Notes under the pieces: generated by a model
What the model saw: the letters and a program-made list of their open reading frames with translations, nothing else
Told to the model about the DNA's origin: nothing
The model's database searches: none
Shown here: in pieces, positions 16,254-25,567 of the stretch
How positions within the stretch are numbered: position 1 is the first letter of the stretch
Layout: each line of letters begins with the position of its first letter
DNA from: Treponema sp. UBA6367
GTDB lineage: Bacteria > Spirochaetota > Spirochaetia > Treponematales > Treponemataceae
Direction of reading: 5' to 3'
NCBI GenBank assembly: GCA_002437725.1
Contig: DJRF01000022.1
Coordinates: forward strand, 37,217 to 101,216
Length of the DNA: 64,000 nt
Program-made: the position numbers and the translations under genes

Positions 16254-17390
16254 CTATCTGTACTGATGGCTTGCAATATTTTTAGCCATCAGCGCATATT
16301 CCGGAAGAATTCTATTGCTGTTTTTGTCAATAAATCCTGGAACTAAAATCTCGCCGCTAACAAGAGTCCTGACTGCAAGGCGATGGCGCTTTTCATTTTT
16401 AGGACTTTCGCTTTCCTTTTCGCACATAAGAAGATAGCCGTTATACGCTTCAAGAACCGCCTTTTCTATAACTCTATTTTTCTCTTCCTGATTTTGCGGA
16501 AGTTCCGGGATTTTTATATTTGAATAAGACGCAACAAAATCTGGATCTGGATTAGAATTTTTGTTGCAGCTGTAAAGAACTGGCCAAAGGTGCCTGTTTC
16601 CGTATATTTCTTGGGCAATGCTATGGTAATCTGAACCTGTTTTTACAACATAGTATTCAAAAAGCCGTTCTGCCTGCGCAAGCTCTGCATTTTCTTCAGA
16701 ATCCTGAATTTTTTCTGCATTTTTTTGCTCGTTTCCATTGTCAACTTCTTGCAGAGCTTTTTCTGAATCAACTTTTGAATTACTTTCCTTTTTTACAGGA
16801 GTTTTTGGCAATTTTTCTTTTGAATCTTTTGAAGAAGAACAGGTCTTTACAAAAATAGAAATCAAAAAAGCTAATAAAAGAAGAGCAACCGCTCCTAGAC
16901 CTAAAACCTTCAGCCAAAATCCATTTTTTTTATTTTCAGCATGATTTTCGTATTGCGCAGAAGCATAAAAAAAATCTTCTTCATCGCCGTCTAAATTATT
17001 TTCATCCAAGTTGTTTTCATTAACCGCACCCGGCATTGAAGTTGTAAGCGTTGGATTTTTTAAATCTTTTTCAGTTGCAACCCTTGCTTTTAAATGCGCA
17101 TAAGGACGGTTGATTCTTTTTGCAACGGCAGCAGACGGCACAAACTTTATGCGCCAATGCGCAGGAATGTTTATTTTTTCGCCAGAAGAAGGATTTATTC
17201 CAACAGAATCTTCTATCCAAGTTTTTTTAAAAGTACCAAAATTATAAACAGAAAACGAAGTAGAATTTTTAAGACCAGTTTTTACAATTGTAAAAAAGAC
17301 AAAAGAAAATTTTTTTGCGACATCAAGGCTAACACCTGTGCGCTGAACTAGTTTTTCGGCAAGCTGACCCTGCGTAAGAAATTCATTCAT
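16254..17390 (-). CDS. HU-domain protein with membrane anchor and LysM domain
   Basis: This is a 378-residue hybrid. Residues 1-100 are an HU/IHF-type DNA-binding fold (FSVYNFGTFKKTW, GINPSSGEKINIPAHWRIKF). An acidic linker follows, with a tandem NNLDENNLD. A membrane helix (158-181, WLKVLGLGAVALLLLAFLIS) leads to a charged linker and a LysM-like domain (246-296, YYVVKTGSDYHSIAQEIYGN and a C-terminal IKIPEL). The predicted topology puts the DNA-binding end inside and LysM outside, so it could tether the nucleoid to the cell wall. That role is inference. It overlaps the upstream small HU gene by eight bases and shares its operon. Confidence 0.85.
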   Translation of the reverse strand: MNEFLTQGQLAEKLVQRTGVSLDVAKKFSFVFFTIVKTGLKNSTSFSVYNFGTFKKTWIEDSVGINPSSGEKINIPAHWRIKFVPSAAVAKRINRPYAHLKARVATEKDLKNPTLTTSMPGAVNENNLDENNLDGDEEDFFYASAQYENHAENKKNGFWLKVLGLGAVALLLLAFLISIFVKTCSSSKDSKEKLPKTPVKKESNSKVDSEKALQEVDNGNEQKNAEKIQDSEENAELAQAERLFEYYVVKTGSDYHSIAQEIYGNRHLWPVLYSCNKNSNPDPDFVASYSNIKIPELPQNQEEKNRVIEKAVLEAYNGYLLMCEKESESPKNEKRHRLAVRTLVSGEILVPGFIDKNSNRILPEYALMAKNIASHQYR

Positions 17391-17658
17391 TTATTTCTTC
17401 CTTGAATTTTTCCGAAACCTTAAACTTCAGCCTGCGTTTTTTTGGATAGACCATCTTTTGCGCCGATACAGGATTTATGCCCACCCGCTGCGAATAATCT
17501 ACAGTTTTAAAAGTTCCAAAACCTGGCTGACAAAACTTTTTGCCAGTTTCCAAAGCCTCTACAATACATTCCAGCATTTGATTCAGAGTTTCATTGCATT
17601 GCTTTTTTGTAATTCCCAGTTCTAAAGACATTTGCGCAATAATTTCCTGCTTTGTCAT
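17383..17658 (-). CDS. Small HU-family DNA-binding protein
   Basis: The start at 17658 is preferred over 17691 because GAGG lies just before this ATG, giving 91 residues, the normal HU length. MTKQEIIAQMSLELGITKKQC is the helical dimerisation half. FCQPGFGTFKTVDYSQRVGINPVSAQKM is the beta-arm region with the GFGTF and NP motifs of HU/IHF proteins. It should bind DNA as a dimer and bend it. It overlaps the start of the HU-LysM gene by eight bases, suggesting translational coupling; a heterodimer of the two HU domains is possible but unproven. Confidence 0.9.
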   Translation of the reverse strand: MTKQEIIAQMSLELGITKKQCNETLNQMLECIVEALETGKKFCQPGFGTFKTVDYSQRVGINPVSAQKMVYPKKRRLKFKVSEKFKEEINE

Positions 17659-17671
17659 AAAACACCTCGAA

Positions 17672-19006
17672 TCATACCGCTTCGGCGGCATCCATTTCTT
17701 CCTGATATTCTACAATAACAGTACCTATAGGAAGAGCTAAAAGAGCGCTGTACCTGTCGCGGCTTACCTGAAGAAGCTCAAAGCAATCTGTAACAAATTC
17801 TGTTATGCTTCCATCAAGCTCGCCTTTTTCTACCATTTGGGCAAATATTTTTAAAACTTCATCTTCGTTAAAACCTAGTTTATAAGAACGCCTGTCCACA
17901 AGGGCGCTTAAAATATCTGCAACTTCTATAATTCTGTCTAATTTTGTAAGCTGGGCGGCAGAAAGACCTAAAGGATAGCCTAAACCGTTTAACTTTTCGT
18001 GATGACGAACAGCCATATTGCAAATTTCTTCTGGAACAACGTCTTTTATAAGCTCTTTGGTAAAATCCACGTGGCGCTGAACAACTTTGTATTCCCAGCG
18101 GCTAAGTTTTCCAGGAAATTCAAGGATTGCGCGAGGAATCATAATTTTTCCAATATCGTGCAGAACTCCTGCCGTAAACAATTTGTTTATTTCATTCGCA
18201 TCGCAGCCGTAATACTTTCCCAAAGAAACCGCGTAGCTTGCGGTATGAATTGTATGCCAAACCGTAACAGTGCTTTTAAAGTCAAGAATTACAATCATAA
18301 GTTTAAAAAGCTGATTTGTTTCTTCTTCGCTGTATTCAAACTTTTTAAGAAGCTTTTCAAGGTAGTCAAAACATTCGTAATGAACAGAACCATCTTTATT
18401 TTTTTGAGGCTTTAACGCATTGCTTATGAGGCGGTTGTAATCCAAGGCTTTAAATATTTCTATATATTTCTGATTAAAATTTTGCAAGCCATAGCGATTA
18501 AAATCAGAGTCGCTATAATCAAAATTAGTCGCCTTTAACATTTGAACAATTCGTTCCGCTGCAAAAACTATAGAAGCGTATTCCATTTGAACGACTCTTT
18601 GGGCAATTCCCGAATTGTACTTGGTATTATAAAACAAAAGAGTTTGAGCAAGATTTCCTATAGGAGTAAGATTTTTTATATAAACATAAGAATAAACGTA
18701 ACGCTCTTTTAACTGAACAGAAGAAAGAGTTGAAATGTCCACCTTGCTTTCTGTATCAAAATGATAAAAGCCCGCCACTTTTAAAATTGAAAGAAGAACT
18801 ACGTTTTGAAGATTTATGCGGTCATCCCAATCTACTTGTTTGGTCAGTTCCATAGCAACATAAGCCGCCCGGCAGCAATCCAGCCCGACAGAATCATTGC
18901 ATTTATAAATCATGCGCATAATTATTGTCAGTATTTGCCCGGCATTTAAAAGCTGATGAGGACCATATTCTTTAGATGTAGAAAGTGAATAATCTTTGTT
19001 AAACAT
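17672..19006 (-). CDS. HD-GYP domain protein (probable cyclic-di-GMP phosphodiesterase)
   Basis: The 444 residues have two parts. Residues 1-195 are helical and HD-like without clear catalytic residues. Residues 245-430 are an HD-GYP domain with HTIHTASYA, LHDIGK (HD at 283-284), HHEKLNGLGYP (335-345, the GYP signature) and RIIEVADILSALVDRR. HD-GYP enzymes hydrolyse cyclic-di-GMP. No signal-receiver or membrane segment is seen, so the protein should be cytosolic. The stop codon lies 13 bp before the HU gene start on the same strand, and the three genes form an operon. A PilZ protein elsewhere in the window (57378) supports c-di-GMP signalling in this organism. Confidence 0.88.
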   Translation of the reverse strand: MFNKDYSLSTSKEYGPHQLLNAGQILTIIMRMIYKCNDSVGLDCCRAAYVAMELTKQVDWDDRINLQNVVLLSILKVAGFYHFDTESKVDISTLSSVQLKERYVYSYVYIKNLTPIGNLAQTLLFYNTKYNSGIAQRVVQMEYASIVFAAERIVQMLKATNFDYSDSDFNRYGLQNFNQKYIEIFKALDYNRLISNALKPQKNKDGSVHYECFDYLEKLLKKFEYSEEETNQLFKLMIVILDFKSTVTVWHTIHTASYAVSLGKYYGCDANEINKLFTAGVLHDIGKIMIPRAILEFPGKLSRWEYKVVQRHVDFTKELIKDVVPEEICNMAVRHHEKLNGLGYPLGLSAAQLTKLDRIIEVADILSALVDRRSYKLGFNEDEVLKIFAQMVEKGELDGSITEFVTDCFELLQVSRDRYSALLALPIGTVIVEYQEEMDAAEAV

Positions 19007-19068
19007 AATTCCGCGTAAATCTATTCTATCACAAAGCGGCAGTTTTGAAAAACAAAAACTATAGCAAA

Positions 19069-19123
19069 AATATAAAAAAAATAAGGCCGCCTAATGTATT
19101 AATTAAAAGACATTAAGCAACCT
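19069..19123 (-). terminator. Terminator of gdhA
   Basis: On the minus strand AGGTTGCTTAATGT (19123-19110) pairs with ACATTAGGCGGCCT (19097-19084) with three mismatches, and a long T-run follows. It lies 58 bp after the gdhA stop. Confidence 0.7.
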
Positions 19124-19180
19124 AATCTAACTTAAGCATTTAGAAAAATATATTTTAAGCTCAAAATTGCGCAGTTTCTA

Positions 19181-20527
19181 TTACACAAGTCCCTGAGCTA
19201 TCATTGCATTTGCAACTTTCAGGAAGCCGGCGATGTTAGCGCCTGCGACGTAATTTCCTTTCATGCCGAATTTTTCTGCAGCTTCGTAAGCAGCGTCATG
19301 AATGTTTTTCATAATACCCTTAAGCTTTGCGTCAACTTCTTCAGAAGACCAAGAAAGGCGCTCAGAGTTCTGGCTCATTTCAAGACCTGAAGTTGCAACT
19401 CCACCTGCGTTAGAAGCTTTTCCTGGAGCGTAAAGGATTTTTGCCTCAAGGAAAGTGTCTACGGCTTCAATTGTAGAAGGCATATTTGCACCTTCTGCAA
19501 CAAGCTTTACGCCGTTTGCAACAAGAGTTTTTGCAGCCTGTCCGTCAAGCTCGTTCTGAGTTGCGCAAGGGAATGCGCAGTCAACTTTTACTTCCCATGG
19601 CTTTTTGCCTTCAAAATACTTTGCAGAAGGGAACTGCTTTGCATATTCTGAAATGCGGCCGCGGCGAACATTCTTAAGTTCTTTTACCCATTCAAGTTTT
19701 TCTTGAGTAATGCCGTCCGCATCGTAGATATATCCATTAGAATCAGAAAGAGTAACAGGTTTTGCGCCAAGCTGAATAAGTTTTTCGCAAGCGTACTGAG
19801 CAACATTTCCAGAACCAGAAACAGAACAAACCTTGCCCTTAAAATCGTCACCAACTTTTGCAAGCATATTTTCTGCAAAGTAGATAAGACCGTATCCTGT
19901 AGCTTCAGTACGAATCAGAGAGCCGCCGAAAGTAAGCCCTTTTCCTGTAAGGACGCCAGTAAATTCGTTGCGGATACGCTTGTACTGACCGAACATGTAG
20001 CCAACTTCGCGGCCGCCTACACCAATGTCGCCGGCAGGAACGTCTGTATCAGCACCAATGTGACGCTGAAGTTCTGTCATGAATGACTGGCAAAAACGCA
20101 TAACTTCGCCATCAGATTTTCCGTGCGGGTCAAAGTCAGAACCACCTTTTCCGCCGCCCATAGGAAGAGTTGTAAGAGAGTTTTTAAAAGTCTGTTCAAA
20201 TCCAAGAAATTTAAGAATTCCAAGATTTACAGAAGGATGGAAACGAATTCCTCCTTTGTAAGGACCAATTGCGCTGTTAAACTGAACGCGGAAGCCACGG
20301 TTGATATGAGGTTTTCCCTGGTCATCTGTCCAAGGAACGCGGAACATTATAACCCGCTCTGGCTCTACTATTCTTTCAAGAATCGCATTCTTTTCAAGCT
20401 CCGGCATTTTTTCTACTACAGGTTCAATTGTACCTAAAACTTCTTGAACTGCTTGAAGAAATTCTGGCTGATCAGCATTCTTTTTTTGAACTTCTTCCCA
20501 AACTCGCTGTACATATGCGTTTTTCAT
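19181..20527 (-). CDS. gdhA: Glutamate dehydrogenase (probably NADP-dependent)
   Basis: It interconverts 2-oxoglutarate plus ammonia with glutamate and is usually the main ammonia-assimilating enzyme in gut treponemes. The 448 residues match the hexameric small-subunit family. PMGGGKGGSDFDPHGKSD contains the catalytic region, VPAGDIGVGGREVGYM holds the active-site Asp, and SGSGNVAQYACEKL is the nucleotide-binding fold. The long family signature beginning GPYKGGIRFHPSVN is intact. NADP preference is inferred from similarity to biosynthetic enzymes. The ribosome site AAAGGAG is strong. It is a single-gene unit with its own terminator. Confidence 0.96.
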   Translation of the reverse strand: MKNAYVQRVWEEVQKKNADQPEFLQAVQEVLGTIEPVVEKMPELEKNAILERIVEPERVIMFRVPWTDDQGKPHINRGFRVQFNSAIGPYKGGIRFHPSVNLGILKFLGFEQTFKNSLTTLPMGGGKGGSDFDPHGKSDGEVMRFCQSFMTELQRHIGADTDVPAGDIGVGGREVGYMFGQYKRIRNEFTGVLTGKGLTFGGSLIRTEATGYGLIYFAENMLAKVGDDFKGKVCSVSGSGNVAQYACEKLIQLGAKPVTLSDSNGYIYDADGITQEKLEWVKELKNVRRGRISEYAKQFPSAKYFEGKKPWEVKVDCAFPCATQNELDGQAAKTLVANGVKLVAEGANMPSTIEAVDTFLEAKILYAPGKASNAGGVATSGLEMSQNSERLSWSSEEVDAKLKGIMKNIHDAAYEAAEKFGMKGNYVAGANIAGFLKVANAMIAQGLV

Positions 20528-20686
20528 TACTAATTACTCCTTTCGCAACAAAAAAATTGCTACTAAAAAAAGTATAGTGCATTTTTTTTTGCAACACAAG
20601 CATTTTGCAAAGCGCAAAATTTGACGCAATGGCGCCTGCCAAAGCACGAGACTGCAAGAAGATTGCCAGCCAAGCCGGGCAATGAC

Positions 20687-20729
20687 AAAAAAATACCAGC
20701 CTGCAAAGCTAATTCACTTTGCAGGCTGG
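20687..20729 (-). terminator. Terminator of the first amylase gene
   Basis: On the minus strand CCAGCCTGCAAAG (20729-20717) pairs perfectly with CTTTGCAGGCTGG (20708-20696), followed by TATTTTTTTG. It lies 32 bp past the amylase stop. Confidence 0.88.
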
Positions 20730-20760
20730 CAGCCTAATTTCTTCCAATAAGTTGATTAAA

Positions 20761-23700
20761 CTAGAACGTCACACCGTAGACGGCAGGGTTGCGGTCACTT
20801 ACAAGGATTGGCTGGCTTGTAGTTCCACCAGCAAATGAAGTAACTTTTCCGCCGCTTACAGTTGCAGAGCTTCCGTCGTACCAGTTGTAAACAGTTGTTC
20901 CATCGCTGAACAAACCGCTTACATCAACGCTAGTTCCACTGATTCCAATTGCAACTTTACTTTCGCCAAAAGTACGCTTTGTAGCCGAACCAGTTCCAGC
21001 ACCAACCGCAGGATTGAACTTGCGGAATGTTCCGACTTTGCCCCAGTGTTTTGCAGTTGTGCCAGTAGCAGCATCCCAGTTGAAGTCTGAACGTGTTCCC
21101 TGATTTTCATCTGAACCGGTATCACCAAACGGACGGGCAGTTTCATCACCATAATAAATCTGAACTAAGCCCGGCATTAAAACAAATGATGTTCCAAGTT
21201 CTGTCTGATTAGAAGCACGTCCTAAACCTGTGTCATGGCTTGAAATATAAAACAATGCCTGCGAATCTCCTAAACGATTTTCCCATTTAGGAAGACTTGG
21301 GGAATAAGTTTTCATTCCGCTAGTTCCTGCAACAGTAAAGTCAATCATAGAATCAAAACCATTGTTAAACCAGGAAGAATCGCTACCTTTTCTCCAACCG
21401 AAAGCTTCACCTGTCATCCAGAAATCTTCATCCCAATCTTTTGCATATTCATCGGCACGTGAGGAATTTCTCCAATTTGCAAGTGCTGTTTTACAAAGAT
21501 TTTTTAATTCATTCCAACGATACATATCAACATGTTTTGCTGTATCACATCGGAAACCGTCAATTCCAAATTCTTCTACCCAAGCAGCAAGCCATTTTTC
21601 AATCCAAACAACAGGAGCATTTGTAGATGATGTTGAACGCAATGATTTAGCAGCCGGAATAATCCAGTTATCATAATCGCTTGATTCTTTTCCCCATTTT
21701 GTCTGCAGAATAGGAGCAACAGTTTGAGCTGTTGTACTTTCGGTTTTTACATCCGGCAGATTATCAAGATTTTTTGTCAAATCATCACCACCTCCGGCAG
21801 TATATCCCGGAACGCCTGCACGAATCCAAGAAGACCCCCACCATTTAGCCCAACCATCATTGTGTCCGTTATAATCAATTTTATCATGATGTTTATGATA
21901 TGTATCACCGTCAGAACCTATCTTAAATCCCATATCAGTTGATTTTCCACCAGAATATGAACTTGTAAAAATATCCAATCCATAATCCTGACAATCTTGC
22001 AACGTCAAATATCCAGTATGGTTCATTACAACATCCATTACAACACGGATTCCACGTTTATGACATTCAGTTACAAAAGTACGGAATTCTTCTACAGTTC
22101 CCATATTTTTATCCATCATTGTGTAGTCAAGTGGATAATATCCATGGTATGCATAATGTGCGAAATCTCCATTAGAACCACCGCCACACCAACCGTGTGC
22201 CTGTTCATAAGGTGCTGTAATCCAAATTGCGTTTACACCCAAATCATTAATATAATCAAGTTTTTCTGTAAGACCTTTTATATCGCCGCCATGGAATGTT
22301 CCGATTGAACTTCCTAAATCGTCTTTAGACATACGACCATAACTATTATTGTTTGAAGAATCTCCATCATAGAAACGGTCTTGAATTACAAAATAGATAA
22401 GTGCATTTTTCCAAGTAAACGTATCTGGAACTGTTGGAGTGTCCGCAGTTGTTAATGTTGCGTTTGCTGTTGCTGTGCCTTCACCGTTTGTTACTGCTGC
22501 AGAAACTGTGATTGAAGTTCCGCCTGTAGTAATTCCTAAATCTTTTACAGATTTTGTAAATGTTCCGGCACTTGTTCCCATGTCATAAGATGTTCCGTTA
22601 ATTGTAACTTTTGCTGATGAAATTGTGTCGTTTCCGTCTGTGAAAGTAACTTTTATTGAGCCGCTTAATGAAATATCACCGCTAGAAGGAGTAATTGTTA
22701 CTGTTGGCGGAACCGGGGCAATAACTGGCTCTGAATTAATTGCCGCAGAAAGAATAAGATTTGAGCCAAAGACTTCAAAGTTAGAAGAAATTGAACTACC
22801 TGTCGTGTCAGCGGTTCCTTTACTACCACCTATATACTTCCATTCTCCAGCCTTTATATAAATATCATTTGTCTGATTAGTTCCAACTGAAGATCCGCCA
22901 TTGTTATTAAATATAACTGCAGAAACAGTTTTTGAGATTGTATAAGTATAATAATCATTTGAATAATCAGACATTTTTACACCAGGCCAATTTCCACTTG
23001 TATAATTATCACTTGTGTTAGAAGGATTCCATGCCCAAATATACATATATCCCAAAGATTTTGGAACATAAAGAACTATTTTATCTGTAACACCAGAAGT
23101 TCCTGTTACCGTAACAGTCTGTTTTGCACCGGTTTTTGTAACACCGCCAAAAGTATAGCTTGCGCTTACAACTGTTTTTCCTGCCGCAACAAGTGTAACT
23201 TTTCCGCCGCTTACAGTTGCCACCGCAGTTTCAGTTGAATTCCAAGTTGCAGAACTTGTTACATCTTCATCTGCTCCGTCTGAATAGTATGCAGTCGCAG
23301 TAAATGCAGGCGCGCTTTCCGTAGAAGAAGCGGCTTTTTCTACAATCAAACGTTTTAAAGTTTTTTCTACAGCAAGAACATATTTAGAAGAATCCTGCAA
23401 TTTATCGCAGCCTTTCTTGAAATCTTCCACAAAAAGGTCAAGATTGATGTTTGTTGCGTCGCAGTCAGGAGTTGCTTTATCAATAGCATCAATTTCCGCA
23501 GCAGAAAGGCTTCCAATATCAACGTCACCTTCAAAAAGCGCGTTATAAATGTAGCCTTTTCGGCTAGTTGTCCAGTCAACTATAGGCAAGTTATTAACGC
23601 CAGAGTTAATATCTACCACTGCACGCAGAACAGCATCAGAAACTTCTGTATTACCGTTATCAGAATAGCCCTGGACTGTAATAATGCGTTTTTTTCCAAC

Positions 23701-23979
23701 TGGAATTCTGTCAATTTTTGCAGAGCCGCGTCCGTTTTTTACCTGCACTACGACAGATTTTAGAGGCGTATCTATTCCGCTTCCGCTGACAGAAAGCACG
23801 GCGTATTTTACGCTGTCAACATTTAGCGCGCGGTATTCGCCTTCCTGCTCTCCATAAATCAAAGTTCCATACTCCGAACTTTGCCTATTATATTCTTCTA
23901 TAATGTTATTACAACCTGTAAACAAAAGCGCAAAGCCTAAGGAAAATGCGCTTACAATCCTTGTAATTTTTTTTATCAT
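20761..23979 (-). CDS. Multidomain alpha-amylase lipoprotein (GH13, MalS-like)
   Basis: This exported starch-degrading lipoprotein has 1072 residues. The ATG at 23979 is chosen over a TTG at 24003 because GGAG precedes it. Signal peptide with lipobox FTGC (Cys23). Residues about 32-200 form a domain shared with the second amylase (37614). A bacterial Ig-like (Big_2) domain (about 212-292), a starch-binding module resembling CBM26 (about 298-388, YIWAWN and NWPGVKM) and an Ig-like domain (about 428-515) follow. The GH13 barrel starts near 522: DVVMNHTG, GFRCDTAKH (nucleophile Asp), MTGEAFGW (acid/base Glu) and ISSHDTG (third Asp). Spacing around WLAAWVEEFGIDGFRCD resembles MalS. It lies 49 bp downstream of the Ig-repeat lipoprotein gene. 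Confidence 0.93.
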   Translation of the reverse strand: MIKKITRIVSAFSLGFALLFTGCNNIIEEYNRQSSEYGTLIYGEQEGEYRALNVDSVKYAVLSVSGSGIDTPLKSVVVQVKNGRGSAKIDRIPVGKKRIITVQGYSDNGNTEVSDAVLRAVVDINSGVNNLPIVDWTTSRKGYIYNALFEGDVDIGSLSAAEIDAIDKATPDCDATNINLDLFVEDFKKGCDKLQDSSKYVLAVEKTLKRLIVEKAASSTESAPAFTATAYYSDGADEDVTSSATWNSTETAVATVSGGKVTLVAAGKTVVSASYTFGGVTKTGAKQTVTVTGTSGVTDKIVLYVPKSLGYMYIWAWNPSNTSDNYTSGNWPGVKMSDYSNDYYTYTISKTVSAVIFNNNGGSSVGTNQTNDIYIKAGEWKYIGGSKGTADTTGSSISSNFEVFGSNLILSAAINSEPVIAPVPPTVTITPSSGDISLSGSIKVTFTDGNDTISSAKVTINGTSYDMGTSAGTFTKSVKDLGITTGGTSITVSAAVTNGEGTATANATLTTADTPTVPDTFTWKNALIYFVIQDRFYDGDSSNNNSYGRMSKDDLGSSIGTFHGGDIKGLTEKLDYINDLGVNAIWITAPYEQAHGWCGGGSNGDFAHYAYHGYYPLDYTMMDKNMGTVEEFRTFVTECHKRGIRVVMDVVMNHTGYLTLQDCQDYGLDIFTSSYSGGKSTDMGFKIGSDGDTYHKHHDKIDYNGHNDGWAKWWGSSWIRAGVPGYTAGGGDDLTKNLDNLPDVKTESTTAQTVAPILQTKWGKESSDYDNWIIPAAKSLRSTSSTNAPVVWIEKWLAAWVEEFGIDGFRCDTAKHVDMYRWNELKNLCKTALANWRNSSRADEYAKDWDEDFWMTGEAFGWRKGSDSSWFNNGFDSMIDFTVAGTSGMKTYSPSLPKWENRLGDSQALFYISSHDTGLGRASNQTELGTSFVLMPGLVQIYYGDETARPFGDTGSDENQGTRSDFNWDAATGTTAKHWGKVGTFRKFNPAVGAGTGSATKRTFGESKVAIGISGTSVDVSGLFSDGTTVYNWYDGSSATVSGGKVTSFAGGTTSQPILVSDRNPAVYGVTF

Positions 23980-24028
23980 ATTAAACTCCAGCTTTATAAA
24001 CAAAATAACTACATGAAACTAGGTATAA

Positions 24029-25348
24029 TCAAGAACCAAAATCAACAGAAATAGCACCTGAACCAGTATCTCCGCTGCCTTCTGTTACTGTAATTGTTGC
24101 AGTTGCGGTTTCTGTAACTTCGCCCTCTGTGTAAGTCGCAGTTACCTTAGAGCTTCCTGCAGAAATGGCTTTTAAGGTTATGCCGTCTAATTCCAAAACA
24201 GCGGCATTTTCTACTTCATAAGCAGGGAAAACTTCTGCAACATCTCCGTTAGAATAAGTAGCCTCCGTTTTCAAGGTTAAAGTTGAGTCCTTGGCCAATG
24301 TTTTTGCCGATGTTATTTCTATTTTAGAAAGAGCGCTCTGCGAGCCAAAATTAAATCCTGCATTGCCAGTCCCAAAAGAATAAGATTCGTCCTTTTTTAC
24401 AGTAATAGCTGCATCCGCGATTTTTGTAACTCCAGCATACACATAGCTTGCAGTAATTTTTACAGAAGTATCTTTAGAAAGTTTTGCGGCGGTAAACTTA
24501 TTCTTTTCTAAAGCACCTGCACCTGCACCTTCTTCATCAGATGAAAACTCAGCGACACTTGTAACATCTTCAGACTCCCCATTAGAATACTTTGCAGTTA
24601 CTGTAAATTCTGCAGATTCTCCAGACTTTAATTCTTTTGCAGCAGGAGCGATTGTTATTTCAGAAAGAACTTTTCCTTCTACAGGCTTGTAGACTTTAAC
24701 TGTAATTGAGTCAGTTTTACCTTCAAAAGTTGCTTTTATAGTTACCTCGCCTTCTTTTACGCCTTTTAAAGCTGTTCCTTCTATTGCGGCTATACTTGAA
24801 TCGCTTGATTCAAACTTTGCCTGCGAAGTAACATCTTTAGTAGTTTTATCGCTATAAGTTGCAGTTACTTTTAAGTCTTTGCTTGTATTTTCAGCAATAG
24901 TGCTAACAGGCTCTATTGCTATGCTTGTTAAAACAACCTGGTCAACAGGAATGGCTTTAACTGTAAACGATATTTCTTTTAAATAGTCATTTTTATAAGT
25001 AACTCTTATTTTTACAGAACCTGCCGCTATTGCAGAAATAGAATTACCGTCTTTTCTTACAAATTCAGTTCCAGAACTTATTACTATATTAAAATCGCTG
25101 CTGTTGTATGCAACATCTTTTGTTGAACCATCCGACCATAGTTCTTGAAAAGCTAATTCTACAGTGCCGCCTACTTTTATTTCATTTAATTTTTGACGCG
25201 TTGCATCTGTAAAATCAATGCCAGTCAATTTAGGTGCTTCTGGCTCAGGCTCGCTAGTCCCCCCACCGCCACCAGAACTTTCTACCTTGCATGACAAAAA
25301 TGCAACTGCGGCAAGAAAAGCAGCAATTACGCCGTAAACTTTTTTCAT
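24029..25348 (-). CDS. Lipoprotein with tandem bacterial Ig-like domains
   Basis: The 439 residues begin with a lipoprotein signal (FLSC, Cys20) and a Gly/Ser/Pro/Glu linker (SSGGGGGTSEPEPEAP). Four to five Ig-like repeats of about 80-90 residues follow. Each starts with a segment such as LTSIAIEPVS or LSEITIAPAAKEL and contains the Big_2 signature of a YSDxTTKDVTS-like strand. The last repeat ends just before the C-terminus (ISVDFGS). No catalytic domain is visible. Such proteins are surface adhesins, spacers or glycan-binding scaffolds. Its position directly upstream of the amylase, in the same operon, suggests starch binding or enzyme display; this is inference. Ribosome site GGAGG precedes the ATG. 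Confidence 0.82.
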   Translation of the reverse strand: MKKVYGVIAAFLAAVAFLSCKVESSGGGGGTSEPEPEAPKLTGIDFTDATRQKLNEIKVGGTVELAFQELWSDGSTKDVAYNSSDFNIVISSGTEFVRKDGNSISAIAAGSVKIRVTYKNDYLKEISFTVKAIPVDQVVLTSIAIEPVSTIAENTSKDLKVTATYSDKTTKDVTSQAKFESSDSSIAAIEGTALKGVKEGEVTIKATFEGKTDSITVKVYKPVEGKVLSEITIAPAAKELKSGESAEFTVTAKYSNGESEDVTSVAEFSSDEEGAGAGALEKNKFTAAKLSKDTSVKITASYVYAGVTKIADAAITVKKDESYSFGTGNAGFNFGSQSALSKIEITSAKTLAKDSTLTLKTEATYSNGDVAEVFPAYEVENAAVLELDGITLKAISAGSSKVTATYTEGEVTETATATITVTEGSGDTGSGAISVDFGS

Positions 25349-25532
25349 TTTTTTCCTCCAAAATTTTAGAAAAGAAATTGATTAAAATATGCAGGCTTGA
25401 CTTTTCCCTCGCCAAGCTTTTTTATACAGGTGACCACAACTTTTTGCACTACATTGTATATGAAGACTTTAAAACTAAAGCCTTCATTAAATTGTATGAT
25501 GAGTTTTTTTATATGTCAAATTATTTTTTGTC

Positions 25533-25561
25533 TTGTTGCTTGAATTTTTCTGTGTTATATT
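25533..25561 (+). promoter_or_regulatory. Predicted leaderless promoter of the antitoxin gene
   Basis: TTGTTG (25533-25538), a 17-bp spacer and TATATT (25556-25561) predict transcription from 25568, the A of the antitoxin ATG. No ribosome site is visible. Confidence 0.5.
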
Positions 25562-25567
25562 TATTTT

